NCBI RefSeq assembly: GCF_000416235.1
Contig: NZ_ATLO01000015.1
Coordinates: 1 to 64,000, forward strand
Length of the DNA: 64,000 nt
Direction of reading: 5' to 3'
From: Pseudomonas sp. CFII64
GTDB taxonomy: Bacteria > Pseudomonadota > Gammaproteobacteria > Pseudomonadales > Pseudomonadaceae
This document shows positions 51,403 through 58,689 of this stretch, piece by piece. Below the pieces are notes generated by a model that was not told the origin of the DNA, did no database searches, and saw only the letters and a list, made by a program, of their open reading frames with translations. Each line of letters begins with the position of its first letter. Within the stretch, counting starts at the first letter, position 1. A program made the translations under genes and the position numbers.

Positions 51403-51816
51403 ATGCGTTCAGGTTCGCGATGTCTGTTAGTGATGGTATTGGCCATGGGCGCGACATTCGCCCAGGCCGAGGAAACAAGTGGCGTCGCCACGCATGTCCA
51501 GCCGGAGCCGGCAGCGCAGAGCCAGGTCAATGACCTGCAACTGCGTTTGCGCGACAGCGAACGGCAGCGTGAAGAACTGATCAAACAACTGCAAAATACC
51601 AGCGCCGAACGCGAAAGCGCGCAACTGAGTCGTCTTCGCCAGGAGAACCAAAAGCTCAAGTTGCAGCTCAAAGAGTCACAATCCGTCGAGCCCCAACGCT
51701 ACCTGACGGAGCAACAACAATGGTTCGTCGCGGGGGGCGGCGTTGCGATGATCGCCCTTTTGTGCGGTATTTTTGCCAGCGGTTGGCGTAGACAGCGCCG
51801 ACAGTGGCTAAATTGA
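51403..51816 (+). CDS. secreted coiled-coil protein with C-terminal membrane anchor
   Basis: A 137-residue protein of unknown function. It has a signal peptide (1-22), a Gln/Glu/Arg/Leu-rich coiled coil (about 41-95), one membrane segment (about 108-126) and a short cytoplasmic tail with WRRQRRQW. This is the plan of the YgiM/TIGR04211 proteins but without the SH3 domain. The ATG has AGGGG upstream. It ends 7 bases before the CpxR-type regulator, so the two are probably cotranscribed, which suggests a role in envelope stress sensing; that is inference only. Confidence 0.8.
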   Translation: MRSGSRCLLVMVLAMGATFAQAEETSGVATHVQPEPAAQSQVNDLQLRLRDSERQREELIKQLQNTSAERESAQLSRLRQENQKLKLQLKESQSVEPQRYLTEQQQWFVAGGGVAMIALLCGIFASGWRRQRRQWLN

Positions 51817-51823
51817 GTGAGAC

Positions 51824-52501
51824 ATGAGCGAGCTGCTACTTATAGATGACGATCAGGAGCTGTGTGAGCTTCTGAGCAGTTGGTTGAGTCAGGAAGGCTT
51901 TGTAGTGCGCGCCTGCCACGACGGCAACAGCGCCCGGCGCGCCCTTGCCGAATCGGCGCCTGCTGCGGTGGTTCTGGACGTGATGCTGCCCGATGGCAGC
52001 GGCCTGGAACTGCTCAAGCAACTGCGCAACGACCACCCGGACCTGCCGGTGCTGATGCTCTCGGCACGCGGCGAACCCCTGGACCGCATTCTCGGCCTGG
52101 AACTGGGTGCCGACGATTACCTGGCCAAACCCTGTGATCCTCGGGAGCTGACCGCACGCCTGCGTGCGGTGCTGCGGCGTAGTCATCCCACTGCGGTGTC
52201 GACTCAGCTGGAATTGGGTGACCTGTGCTTCAGCCCGATGCGCGGCGTGGTAATCATCGACGAGAAAGAGTTGACGCTCACTGTCTCGGAAAGCCGTTTG
52301 CTGGAAGCCCTGCTGCGCCAACCCGGCGAGCCGCTGGACAAGCAGGAACTGGCGCAACTGGCGCTGGGCCGCAAGCTGACACTCTATGACCGCAGCCTGG
52401 ACATGCACGTCAGCAACCTGCGCAAGAAAATCGGCCCCCACCCGGACGGTCGCCCGCGCATCATGGCCCTGCGCAGTCGCGGGTATTATTACGCCGTCTA
52501 G
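51824..52501 (+). CDS. CpxR-type response regulator
   Basis: A 225-residue OmpR-family regulator. The receiver domain has acidic pocket Asp8-10, phospho-acceptor Asp52 and Lys102; the winged-helix DNA-binding domain spans about 128-225 and ends in RSRGYYYAV. The Spy/CpxP-like gene and the sensor kinase directly downstream make this a Cpx-like envelope stress system. Most similar by eye to CpxR. Confidence 0.9.
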   Translation: MSELLLIDDDQELCELLSSWLSQEGFVVRACHDGNSARRALAESAPAAVVLDVMLPDGSGLELLKQLRNDHPDLPVLMLSARGEPLDRILGLELGADDYLAKPCDPRELTARLRAVLRRSHPTAVSTQLELGDLCFSPMRGVVIIDEKELTLTVSESRLLEALLRQPGEPLDKQELAQLALGRKLTLYDRSLDMHVSNLRKKIGPHPDGRPRIMALRSRGYYYAV

Positions 52502-52510
52502 TGACGCAGT

Positions 52511-52600
52511 CGTAGGAGCGGATTTATCCGCGAGGTGCCGGGGCGGCGCGGAATCACTGCAAGAACGACCGCCGCCCTCCCGGCTAAAGCCGGTCCTGCG
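52511..52600. repeat. REPIN (inverted REP pair, family 1)
   Basis: Arms at 52511-52534 and 52576-52600 are inverted, diverged copies of the CGTAGGAnCGG...CCG palindrome with GGGCGGCG/CGCCGCCC pairing inside. It lies between the regulator and the Spy-like gene, in the middle of an apparent operon. Confidence 0.75.
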
Positions 52601-52708
52601 CAAAACCTCTTTACCGAAGCTTTACGCTAGCCTGACCGCCCTTGACCTTGATCTCCCTAAACTGGGCTCAACCGGCAACGAGCCGGATTCGAGACAAGGA
52701 GATACACC

Positions 52709-53155
52709 ATGCGCAAGACTCTAATCGCTTTGATGTTTGCCGCTGCTCTGCCTACCGTCGCCATGGCGATGCCACCGGCTGATGGCCCTGGTCGGGACGG
52801 TGTTGGCCACGAAGGTCCACGCATGGGCATGATGCATCATGATCGCGGTCCTTTCGACAAGCTGGACCTGAGCAGAGAACAGCGTCAGCAGATCGGTAAA
52901 TTGATGGGCGCACAAATGCACGACCGCAAGGAAGTCACTCAGAAGTACCTGGCCAAACTGCCAGCCGCTGACCAGAAAGCCATGAAGGACGAACTGGAGG
53001 CAAAACGCACCAAGACCCAGGCCGACATCCGCGCATTGCTCAAGCCGGATCAGCAGAAGGAATTCGACGAAATGCAGAAAGAACGTGCGCAACACAGGGC
53101 TGATCGCGCAGAGTTCGAAGCCTGGAAAGCGCAAAAGGCTCAGAAAGCCCAGTAA
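52709..53155 (+). CDS. Spy/CpxP family periplasmic chaperone
   Basis: A 148-residue periplasmic protein with a signal peptide (1-20), a Gly/His/Met-rich stretch (about 26-46, possible metal binding) and the helical LTxxQ domain. Two diverged copies of the motif occur (LSREQRQQ near 54-61 and LKPDQQKE). The C-terminus is rich in Lys, Ala and Gln. Spy/CpxP proteins chaperone misfolded envelope proteins and restrain CpxA. ATG 52709 has AAGGAG. It is flanked by the regulator and kinase of the same system. Confidence 0.9.
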   Translation: MRKTLIALMFAAALPTVAMAMPPADGPGRDGVGHEGPRMGMMHHDRGPFDKLDLSREQRQQIGKLMGAQMHDRKEVTQKYLAKLPAADQKAMKDELEAKRTKTQADIRALLKPDQQKEFDEMQKERAQHRADRAEFEAWKAQKAQKAQ

Positions 53156-53172
53156 TCCATCGATTCACCTGA

Positions 53173-53207
53173 ACCCGACACTCCCCAAGCGTGTCGGGTT
53201 TTCTCTA
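53173..53207 (+). terminator. terminator between the Spy-like gene and the kinase
   Basis: AACCCGACAC/GTGTCGGGTT stem followed by TTCTCTATTT. It ends the abundant chaperone message 18 bases after its stop and would reduce read-through into the kinase gene 15 bases further on. Confidence 0.8.
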
Positions 53208-53221
53208 TTTGGGGGTTTCAC

Positions 53222-54556
53222 GTGCGTTCATTGTTCTGGCGAATCCTGGCCAGTTTCTGGCTGGCCATTGCCCTGGTTGCAGGCCTGTCGATTCTGCTGG
53301 GCCACATGCTCAATCAGGATGCGTGGATCCTCAGTCGTCATCCCGGCCTGAACAAGTTGCCGCAGACCTGGACCGAGCTGTACGAAAGTCAGGGCGAAGA
53401 CGCCGCGCAGGATTACCTGCAAAATCTCAAGCGCAAGTACCACATCGACGTTCAAGTCCTCAATGAAAGCGGCGACCCGGTGGTACGCGGGACGTTCTCG
53501 CCCCGTGCAGCCGCACTTGAAGCTCGCCAGGGTGACGACTCGCGTCAATTGCCGTGGCGGCGCCTGACGTCGGAATACACCAGTGAGAAGACCGGCGAAA
53601 ACTATCTGCTGATCTATCGCATTCCGCATCCGGAACTGGACGCCTGGCATCGAGACAGCCTGATGTGGCCGCTTAGCGCGCTGGGCATCGCGCTCGTCGT
53701 GCTGACCTTGTTCAGCCTGCTGGTGACGCTGTCGATCACCCGTCCGCTCAGCCGCTTGCGCGGTGCGGTTCATGATCTGGGGCAGACCACGTATCAACAG
53801 AACAGCCTGGCGCAGCTGGCCAATCGTCGGGACGAGTTCGGTGTTCTGGCGAACGACTTCAACCGCATGGGCGCGCGCCTGCAAAGCCTCATCAGCAGTC
53901 AGCGTCAGTTATTGCGCGACGTATCCCATGAATTGCGCTCGCCACTGGCCCGGCTACGTATCGCCCTGGCACTGGCCGAGCGCGCGGAACCGGCCGAGCG
54001 TGACAAGCTGTGGCCACGCTTGAGCCGCGAATGTGATCGCCTGGAAGCCTTGATCAGCGAAATTCTTGCCTTGGCGCGTCTGGATGCAGATTTTGGCAGC
54101 GCCGAACCCGTGGATCTGAACCACTTGTTGTTACGCCTGAAGAACGACGCGACGCTCGACGGTGGCGATCAGCAGATTCAGGTAAGCGTGCAGGAGGATC
54201 TGCAACTGCAAGGCTGGCCGGACATGCTGGAGCGGGCCCTTGACAACTTGCTGCGTAACGCGTTGCGCTTCAACCCGACCGGTGAGCCCATCGAAATGCA
54301 GGCCTTGCGTGTGGGTGACCGGTTGCAGCTGAGCGTGCGCGATCATGGGCCGGGCGTGGCCGATGAACATCTGCTGCAACTGGGTGAACCTTTCTACCGG
54401 GCTCCCGGCCAGACCGCGCCGGGGCATGGCCTGGGCCTGGCCATCGCCAAACGCGCCGCCCAGCGCCACGGTGGCGATCTGGTGCTGGGCAATCATCCGC
54501 AAGGCGGGTTCATTGCCACGCTGGATCTGCCGGTGGAGTTGGTGGTGGTGGGTTGA
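53222..54556 (+). CDS. CpxA-type sensor histidine kinase
   Basis: A 444-residue kinase. Membrane segments near 9-28 and 148-170 flank a periplasmic sensor of about 120 residues, followed by HAMP (about 172-225), phosphorylated His236 (RDVSHELRSP), the N-box NLLRNALRFN and G-boxes DHGPGV and GHGLGLAI. It starts with GTG. The regulator lies upstream, separated by the Spy-like gene and a terminator, so the kinase is probably made at a lower level than the chaperone. Confidence 0.92.
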   Translation: MRSLFWRILASFWLAIALVAGLSILLGHMLNQDAWILSRHPGLNKLPQTWTELYESQGEDAAQDYLQNLKRKYHIDVQVLNESGDPVVRGTFSPRAAALEARQGDDSRQLPWRRLTSEYTSEKTGENYLLIYRIPHPELDAWHRDSLMWPLSALGIALVVLTLFSLLVTLSITRPLSRLRGAVHDLGQTTYQQNSLAQLANRRDEFGVLANDFNRMGARLQSLISSQRQLLRDVSHELRSPLARLRIALALAERAEPAERDKLWPRLSRECDRLEALISEILALARLDADFGSAEPVDLNHLLLRLKNDATLDGGDQQIQVSVQEDLQLQGWPDMLERALDNLLRNALRFNPTGEPIEMQALRVGDRLQLSVRDHGPGVADEHLLQLGEPFYRAPGQTAPGHGLGLAIAKRAAQRHGGDLVLGNHPQGGFIATLDLPVELVVVG

Positions 54557-54572
54557 CCCAATGTTCAAACCC

Positions 54573-54656
54573 GTTGGAGGCTTGCCCGCGAAGAACGGTA
54601 ACTCGGTGGATCTGACCCACCGAGGCGTCCGGTTCGCGGGCAAGCCTTGCTCCAAC
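54573..54656. repeat. REPIN (inverted REP pair, family 2)
   Basis: GTTGGAGGCTTGCCCGCGAA at 54573-54592 and its inverted partner at 54633-54656 surround an inner CGGTGG/CCACCG hairpin. It lies between the convergent kinase and nitroreductase genes. Confidence 0.85.
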
Positions 54657-54682
54657 GATCCATCTATCGGTCTATATCGTGT

Positions 54683-55243
54683 TCAACCCTGCCACTCGCT
54701 GACAAAATCCACCAGATCAACCTTGCCCGCAACGCGCGGCGGGTTTTGTGGTGTGCCCAGGTACAGGAAGGCGATGACTTGCTCATCGGCGGCCAGACCC
54801 AAGCCCTTGGCGACAATCGGCGAATAGGAAAGCTCACCGGTACGCCAGACCGCACCAACACCCAGCGCATACGCGGCCAGCAGCACGCTATGGGCTGCGC
54901 AACCGGCAGTGATCAATTGCTCCTGTTTCGGCACCTTGAAGTGATCGGTCAAACGCGCGATCACCACCACGACCAGAGGTGCCCGCAACGGGCCCAGGCG
55001 CGCCTTGTCCAGCGCCTGGGGCGTGGCGTCTGCGCCACTTTTGCGCAGTGCTTGAGCCAACAGATCGCCCATGCGTTCACGGGCCGGACCTTCGACGGTG
55101 AGAAACCGAAACGGCCGTAACTGTCCATGATCGGGCGCGCGCATCGCCGCGTTGAAGAGGATTTCACGCTGCGCAGCATCCGGCGCGGGGTCGAGCAACC
55201 GTGGAACGGAAACACGGTTGAGCAAAACGTCGAGCGCCTCCAT
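54683..55243 (-). CDS. nitroreductase family protein
   Basis: A 186-residue FMN-dependent nitroreductase of the YdjA type. The conserved MRAPDHGQLRPFRF is near residues 35-48 and the AYALGVGAVWRTG segment near 140-152. The ATG has a strong AAGGAGGT. These enzymes reduce nitro compounds or quinones; the physiological substrate is unknown. It is a single gene on the minus strand. Confidence 0.92.
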   Translation of the reverse strand: MEALDVLLNRVSVPRLLDPAPDAAQREILFNAAMRAPDHGQLRPFRFLTVEGPARERMGDLLAQALRKSGADATPQALDKARLGPLRAPLVVVVIARLTDHFKVPKQEQLITAGCAAHSVLLAAYALGVGAVWRTGELSYSPIVAKGLGLAADEQVIAFLYLGTPQNPPRVAGKVDLVDFVSEWQG

Positions 55244-55335
55244 GGGCTACCTCCTTGAAAAATGAATGAGCATTCTAGACTCAGATAACGAACCCTGGCG
55301 GCGATTACTTACAAGCATTGACTGACGCGCCCCGG

Positions 55336-55363
55336 TTTACTTGCCGTGGGCCGCAGGTAGAAT
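55336..55363 (+). promoter_or_regulatory. possible promoter of trkH
   Basis: TTTACT (55336-55341), 16 bases, TAGAAT (55358-55363), then the trkH start 33 bases further. The spacing is acceptable and the hexamers are partial matches. Confidence 0.4.
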
Positions 55364-55396
55364 GGCGCCTCTCCCCACTTTAGTCAGAGCGACTGC

Positions 55397-56851
55397 ATGG
55401 CGTTGCCGACCCTTCGTATCATCGGTTTCATAATCGGCATCTTCCTGATCACTCTGGCTATCGCCATGATCGTGCCCATGGTGACGCTGGTCATCTTCGA
55501 CCGCATCGAAGACCTGCGCTCCTTCCTCTGGGCCAGCCTGCTGACGTTCATTGCCGGCCTTGCGCTGGTGATTCCCGGTCGTCCGGAACATGTACACCTG
55601 CGGCCCAGGGACATGTACCTGCTCACGGTTTCCAGCTGGATCGTGGTGTGTGTCTTTGCCGCGCTGCCGTTTCTGCTGACGCAACATATCAGCTACACCG
55701 ACTCGTTTTTCGAAAGCATGTCCGGGATCACCGCCACCGGTTCCACGGTCCTCAGCGGCCTGGACACCATGTCACCGGGGATTCTGATCTGGCGCTCGAT
55801 GCTGCACTGGCTCGGCGGGATCGGCTTCATCGGCATGGCGGTGGCGATTCTGCCACTGCTGCGTATCGGTGGCATGCGCCTGTTCCAGACCGAATCCTCG
55901 GACCGCTCGGAAAAGGTCATGCCTCGCTCGCACATGGTTGCCAAGTTCATCGTGCTGGCCTATGTCGGCTTCACCACGCTGGGCAGCATTGCCTTCTGGC
56001 TGGCGGGCATGAGCCTGTTCGACGCGATCAACCATGCCATGTCGGCGATTTCCACCGGCGGCTTCTCAACCTCGGACCTGTCCCTGGCCAAATGGCACCA
56101 GCCAGCGGTGCATTGGGTGGCTATCGTGGTGATGATCCTCGGCAGCCTGCCCTTCACCCTGTATGTCGCAACACTGCGCGGCAACCGTGGCGCGTTGTTC
56201 CGGGATGAGCAGGTGCGTGGGATGTTGGGGTTGCTGCTGATAACCTGGCTGGTGATGACCGCCTGGTACTGGGCGACAACTGACTTGCCCTGGTATGAGG
56301 CGTTGCGCCATGTGGCGTTGAACGTCACGTCGGTGGTGACCACGACGGGTTTTGCCCTTGGGGATTACAGCCTGTGGGGCAATTTCGCCCTGATGTTTTT
56401 CTTTTATCTGGGCTTCATCGGCGGCTGTTCCGGCTCGACGGCGGGTGGCGTGAAGATTTTCCGCTTCCAGGTCGCCTATATTCTGCTCAAGGCCAACTTG
56501 CACCAGTTGATCCATCCACGGGCGGTCATCAAACAAAAGTACAACGGCCACCGTCTCGACGACGAAATCGTGCGTTCGATCCTGACCTTCTCGTTCTTCT
56601 TTACCATCACCATCTGCCTGATCGCGCTGGCGCTGTCGTTGCTGGGGCTGGACTGGATGACCGCCCTGACCGGCGCCGCGAGTACCGTATCAGGCGTCGG
56701 GCCGGGACTGGGCGAAACCATTGGCCCGGCGGGCAACTTCGCCAGCCTGCCGGATGCCGCAAAATGGATTCTGTCCCTGGGCATGCTGCTCGGCAGGCTG
56801 GAGATCATCACAGTGCTGGTGCTGTGCATCCCGGCATTCTGGCGTCATTGA
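55397..56851 (+). CDS. trkH: TrkH family potassium uptake protein
   Basis: A 484-residue inner-membrane potassium transporter subunit with about ten membrane segments in four M1-P-M2 repeats. Pore-loop glycines are visible in ITATGSTVL, AISTGGFSTS, SVVTTTGF and STVSGVGPGL. It works with the cytoplasmic TrkA, which is not in the window. A monocistronic unit, followed by a REPIN. Confidence 0.94.
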   Translation: MALPTLRIIGFIIGIFLITLAIAMIVPMVTLVIFDRIEDLRSFLWASLLTFIAGLALVIPGRPEHVHLRPRDMYLLTVSSWIVVCVFAALPFLLTQHISYTDSFFESMSGITATGSTVLSGLDTMSPGILIWRSMLHWLGGIGFIGMAVAILPLLRIGGMRLFQTESSDRSEKVMPRSHMVAKFIVLAYVGFTTLGSIAFWLAGMSLFDAINHAMSAISTGGFSTSDLSLAKWHQPAVHWVAIVVMILGSLPFTLYVATLRGNRGALFRDEQVRGMLGLLLITWLVMTAWYWATTDLPWYEALRHVALNVTSVVTTTGFALGDYSLWGNFALMFFFYLGFIGGCSGSTAGGVKIFRFQVAYILLKANLHQLIHPRAVIKQKYNGHRLDDEIVRSILTFSFFFTITICLIALALSLLGLDWMTALTGAASTVSGVGPGLGETIGPAGNFASLPDAAKWILSLGMLLGRLEIITVLVLCIPAFWRH

Positions 56852-56931
56852 GGTCCGCTTCGAAGGCTATTGCCGTCAGATGCAAAAAGGCGTTTATTGT
56901 CACTGTCGATCCACAGGAAGGTGTCCATCGC

Positions 56932-56997
56932 CTTCCCGGACAAGTCCGGTCCTACCGGGTCTTGGATTAGGTAGGAGGGGACTTGTCCCCGAAGAGG
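56932..56997. repeat. REP pair downstream of trkH
   Basis: CTTCCCGGACAAGTCCGG at 56932-56949 with CTAC, and its inverted diverged partner GTAGGAGGGGACTTGTCCCC at 56971-56990. Probably a REPIN. Confidence 0.7.
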
Positions 56998-57048
56998 CCA
57001 GTACGTCCGACTCAGACCGAACCGCAAACAAGATCAGGAATGGCAAGC

Positions 57049-57360
57049 ATGGAAAACACCAAACAGTTCACCCGTTTTGCCGATTTCTATCCGTACTATT
57101 TGCTTGAGCACCGCGACAGTACTTGCCGTCGCCTGCACTTCATCGGCACCAGCCTGGTGATTTTCCTGCTGGCGTTCGCCGTGGGCGCTGGTCATTGGGG
57201 ATTATTGTGGCTGGTGCCTGTGGCCGGTTACGGATTCGCCTGGGCAGGTCACTTTTTCTTCGAAAAGAACCGCCCCGCCACCTTCCAGCATCCCTTCTAC
57301 AGTCTGCTGGGAGATTTCGTCATGTACCGGGACATGGTGCTGGGCAAAGTGCCGTTTTAG
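57049..57360 (+). CDS. DUF962 (Mpo1-like) membrane protein
   Basis: A 103-residue membrane protein of the YGL010w/Mpo1-like family. FYPYYLLEH and CRRLHFIGT near residues 10-32 are followed by two hydrophobic segments and a histidine/aromatic-rich end (AGHFFFEKNRPATFQHPFYS). Yeast Mpo1 is an iron-dependent dioxygenase for fatty acid alpha-oxidation; bacterial members are uncharacterised. Start 57049 has AGGA 9 bases before it; ATG 57040 is possible. Confidence 0.9.
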   Translation: MENTKQFTRFADFYPYYLLEHRDSTCRRLHFIGTSLVIFLLAFAVGAGHWGLLWLVPVAGYGFAWAGHFFFEKNRPATFQHPFYSLLGDFVMYRDMVLGKVPF

Positions 57361-57370
57361 CCAAAAAGCA

Positions 57371-58198
57371 TCAGACCGCCGGTTCGCTGGCCGAAGCCTG
57401 TTCTTCGGTCGGCAGTACCTTCGCCGGCAGGTGCGCATCAGCCAGGCGGAACAACTCGATCGAGCCGTCCAGGTGCTCGATCAGCGCTGAACACGATTCA
57501 ACCCAATCCCCGCAGTTCATGTATTCCACGCCGCCGACCTGGCGAATTTCCGCATGATGGATGTGTCCGCATACGACGCCATCCAGCCCACGCTTGACGC
57601 ACTCGTGAGCGATGGCTTCTTCGAAGTCGCTGATGAAGCTGACAGCGGTCTTGACCTTGTGCTTGAGGTACGCCGACAGCGACCAGTAGCCATAACCGTA
57701 TTTGGCCCGCCAGTGATTCAGCCAGCGGTTGAGGGTCAGCGTGAACTCATAAGCCGAGTCGCCCAGAAACGCCAACCAGCGGTGGTAGCGAGTGATGACG
57801 TCGAACTGATCACCATGAATCACCAGCAACCGGCGACCGTCGGCAGTGACGTGCTCGGCTTCATCCACCAACTGGATATTGCCCAGGATCAGCTTCGAGT
57901 AGCGGCGCAGGAATTCGTCGTGATTGCCGGTGACGTAAATCACCTCGGTGCCGCGCTTGCTCATGGTCAACAGGCGGCGGATCACATTGGTGTGCGCCTG
58001 TGGCCAATACATGCCACTGCGCAGCTTCCAGCCATCGATGATGTCGCCGACCAGATAGACCTTGTCGGCCTGATAGCGCTTGAGAAAGGCCGACAGATGT
58101 TCGGCCTGGCAATCGCGCGTGCCCAGATGCACATCGGAAATCCACAAGGTGCGGACGCGTTGCTTACGGCTGGGTCTAGCAAGCTGAGCGCTGCTCAT
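57371..58198 (-). CDS. LpxH-like metallophosphoesterase
   Basis: A 275-residue calcineurin-type phosphoesterase with all metal motifs: SDVHLG, GDIIDGW, GNHDEF, HGDQFD and GHIHHAE. It is annotated in many pseudomonads as UDP-2,3-diacylglucosamine diphosphatase. The true LpxH of Pseudomonas is a shorter protein elsewhere, so this may be a paralogue with another phospholipid or nucleotide substrate. ATG 58198 follows CGGAGG. It converges on the DUF962 gene with a 10-base gap. Confidence 0.88.
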   Translation of the reverse strand: MSSAQLARPSRKQRVRTLWISDVHLGTRDCQAEHLSAFLKRYQADKVYLVGDIIDGWKLRSGMYWPQAHTNVIRRLLTMSKRGTEVIYVTGNHDEFLRRYSKLILGNIQLVDEAEHVTADGRRLLVIHGDQFDVITRYHRWLAFLGDSAYEFTLTLNRWLNHWRAKYGYGYWSLSAYLKHKVKTAVSFISDFEEAIAHECVKRGLDGVVCGHIHHAEIRQVGGVEYMNCGDWVESCSALIEHLDGSIELFRLADAHLPAKVLPTEEQASASEPAV

Positions 58199-58313
58199 GG
58201 TCAACCTCCGGCAGGGTTTTAAGGATCATGCGCCGGTTCGGTTAATCGATTGTGACTGCATCGTGGCAGTGTTGTGACAGCGCGACCCCCCCATTATCCG
58301 ACGGTCTTGCGGC

Positions 58314-58616
58314 TCATGGAGTGACCGGGCTGCCCGGCTTGTCGTTGTGACCGAGATTGCGTTGCGGATCGATCTGGTCGCGGACCCGCTGCTTGAGAAT
58401 CTTCGCCTCAGGGAAGCCGCCGTCAACCTTGCGCTCCCAAATCTGCACCTCGTCGCAGGTAATCCGGAATACCCCGCCAGTACCAGGCTGCAGAGAAACC
58501 TTGCCGAGATCGTCGGAGAACGTGCTGAGTAACTCCTGAGCGAGCCAGGCCGCACGCAGCAGCCACTGGCATTGGGTGCAGTAGGTAATGACAATTTCAG
58601 GTTTGACGGCTGACAT
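58314..58616 (-). CDS. SelT/SelW/SelH (Rdx) family protein
   Basis: A 100-residue thioredoxin-like protein of the selenoprotein W family. The redox motif is CTQC at about residues 13-16 with Cys in the place of selenocysteine, and the GTGGVF segment near 45-50 is conserved. Function in bacteria is unknown; a thiol redox role is likely. A single gene on the minus strand, 73 bases downstream of the FimV-like gene. Confidence 0.9.
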   Translation of the reverse strand: MSAVKPEIVITYCTQCQWLLRAAWLAQELLSTFSDDLGKVSLQPGTGGVFRITCDEVQIWERKVDGGFPEAKILKQRVRDQIDPQRNLGHNDKPGSPVTP

Positions 58617-58689
58617 GAATGCAAACTCCAGAACGTTGTCAGGTTTTCGCGAAGCTGCAATCGGGCGCTGCGTTGCCGCAGCGCTGATT

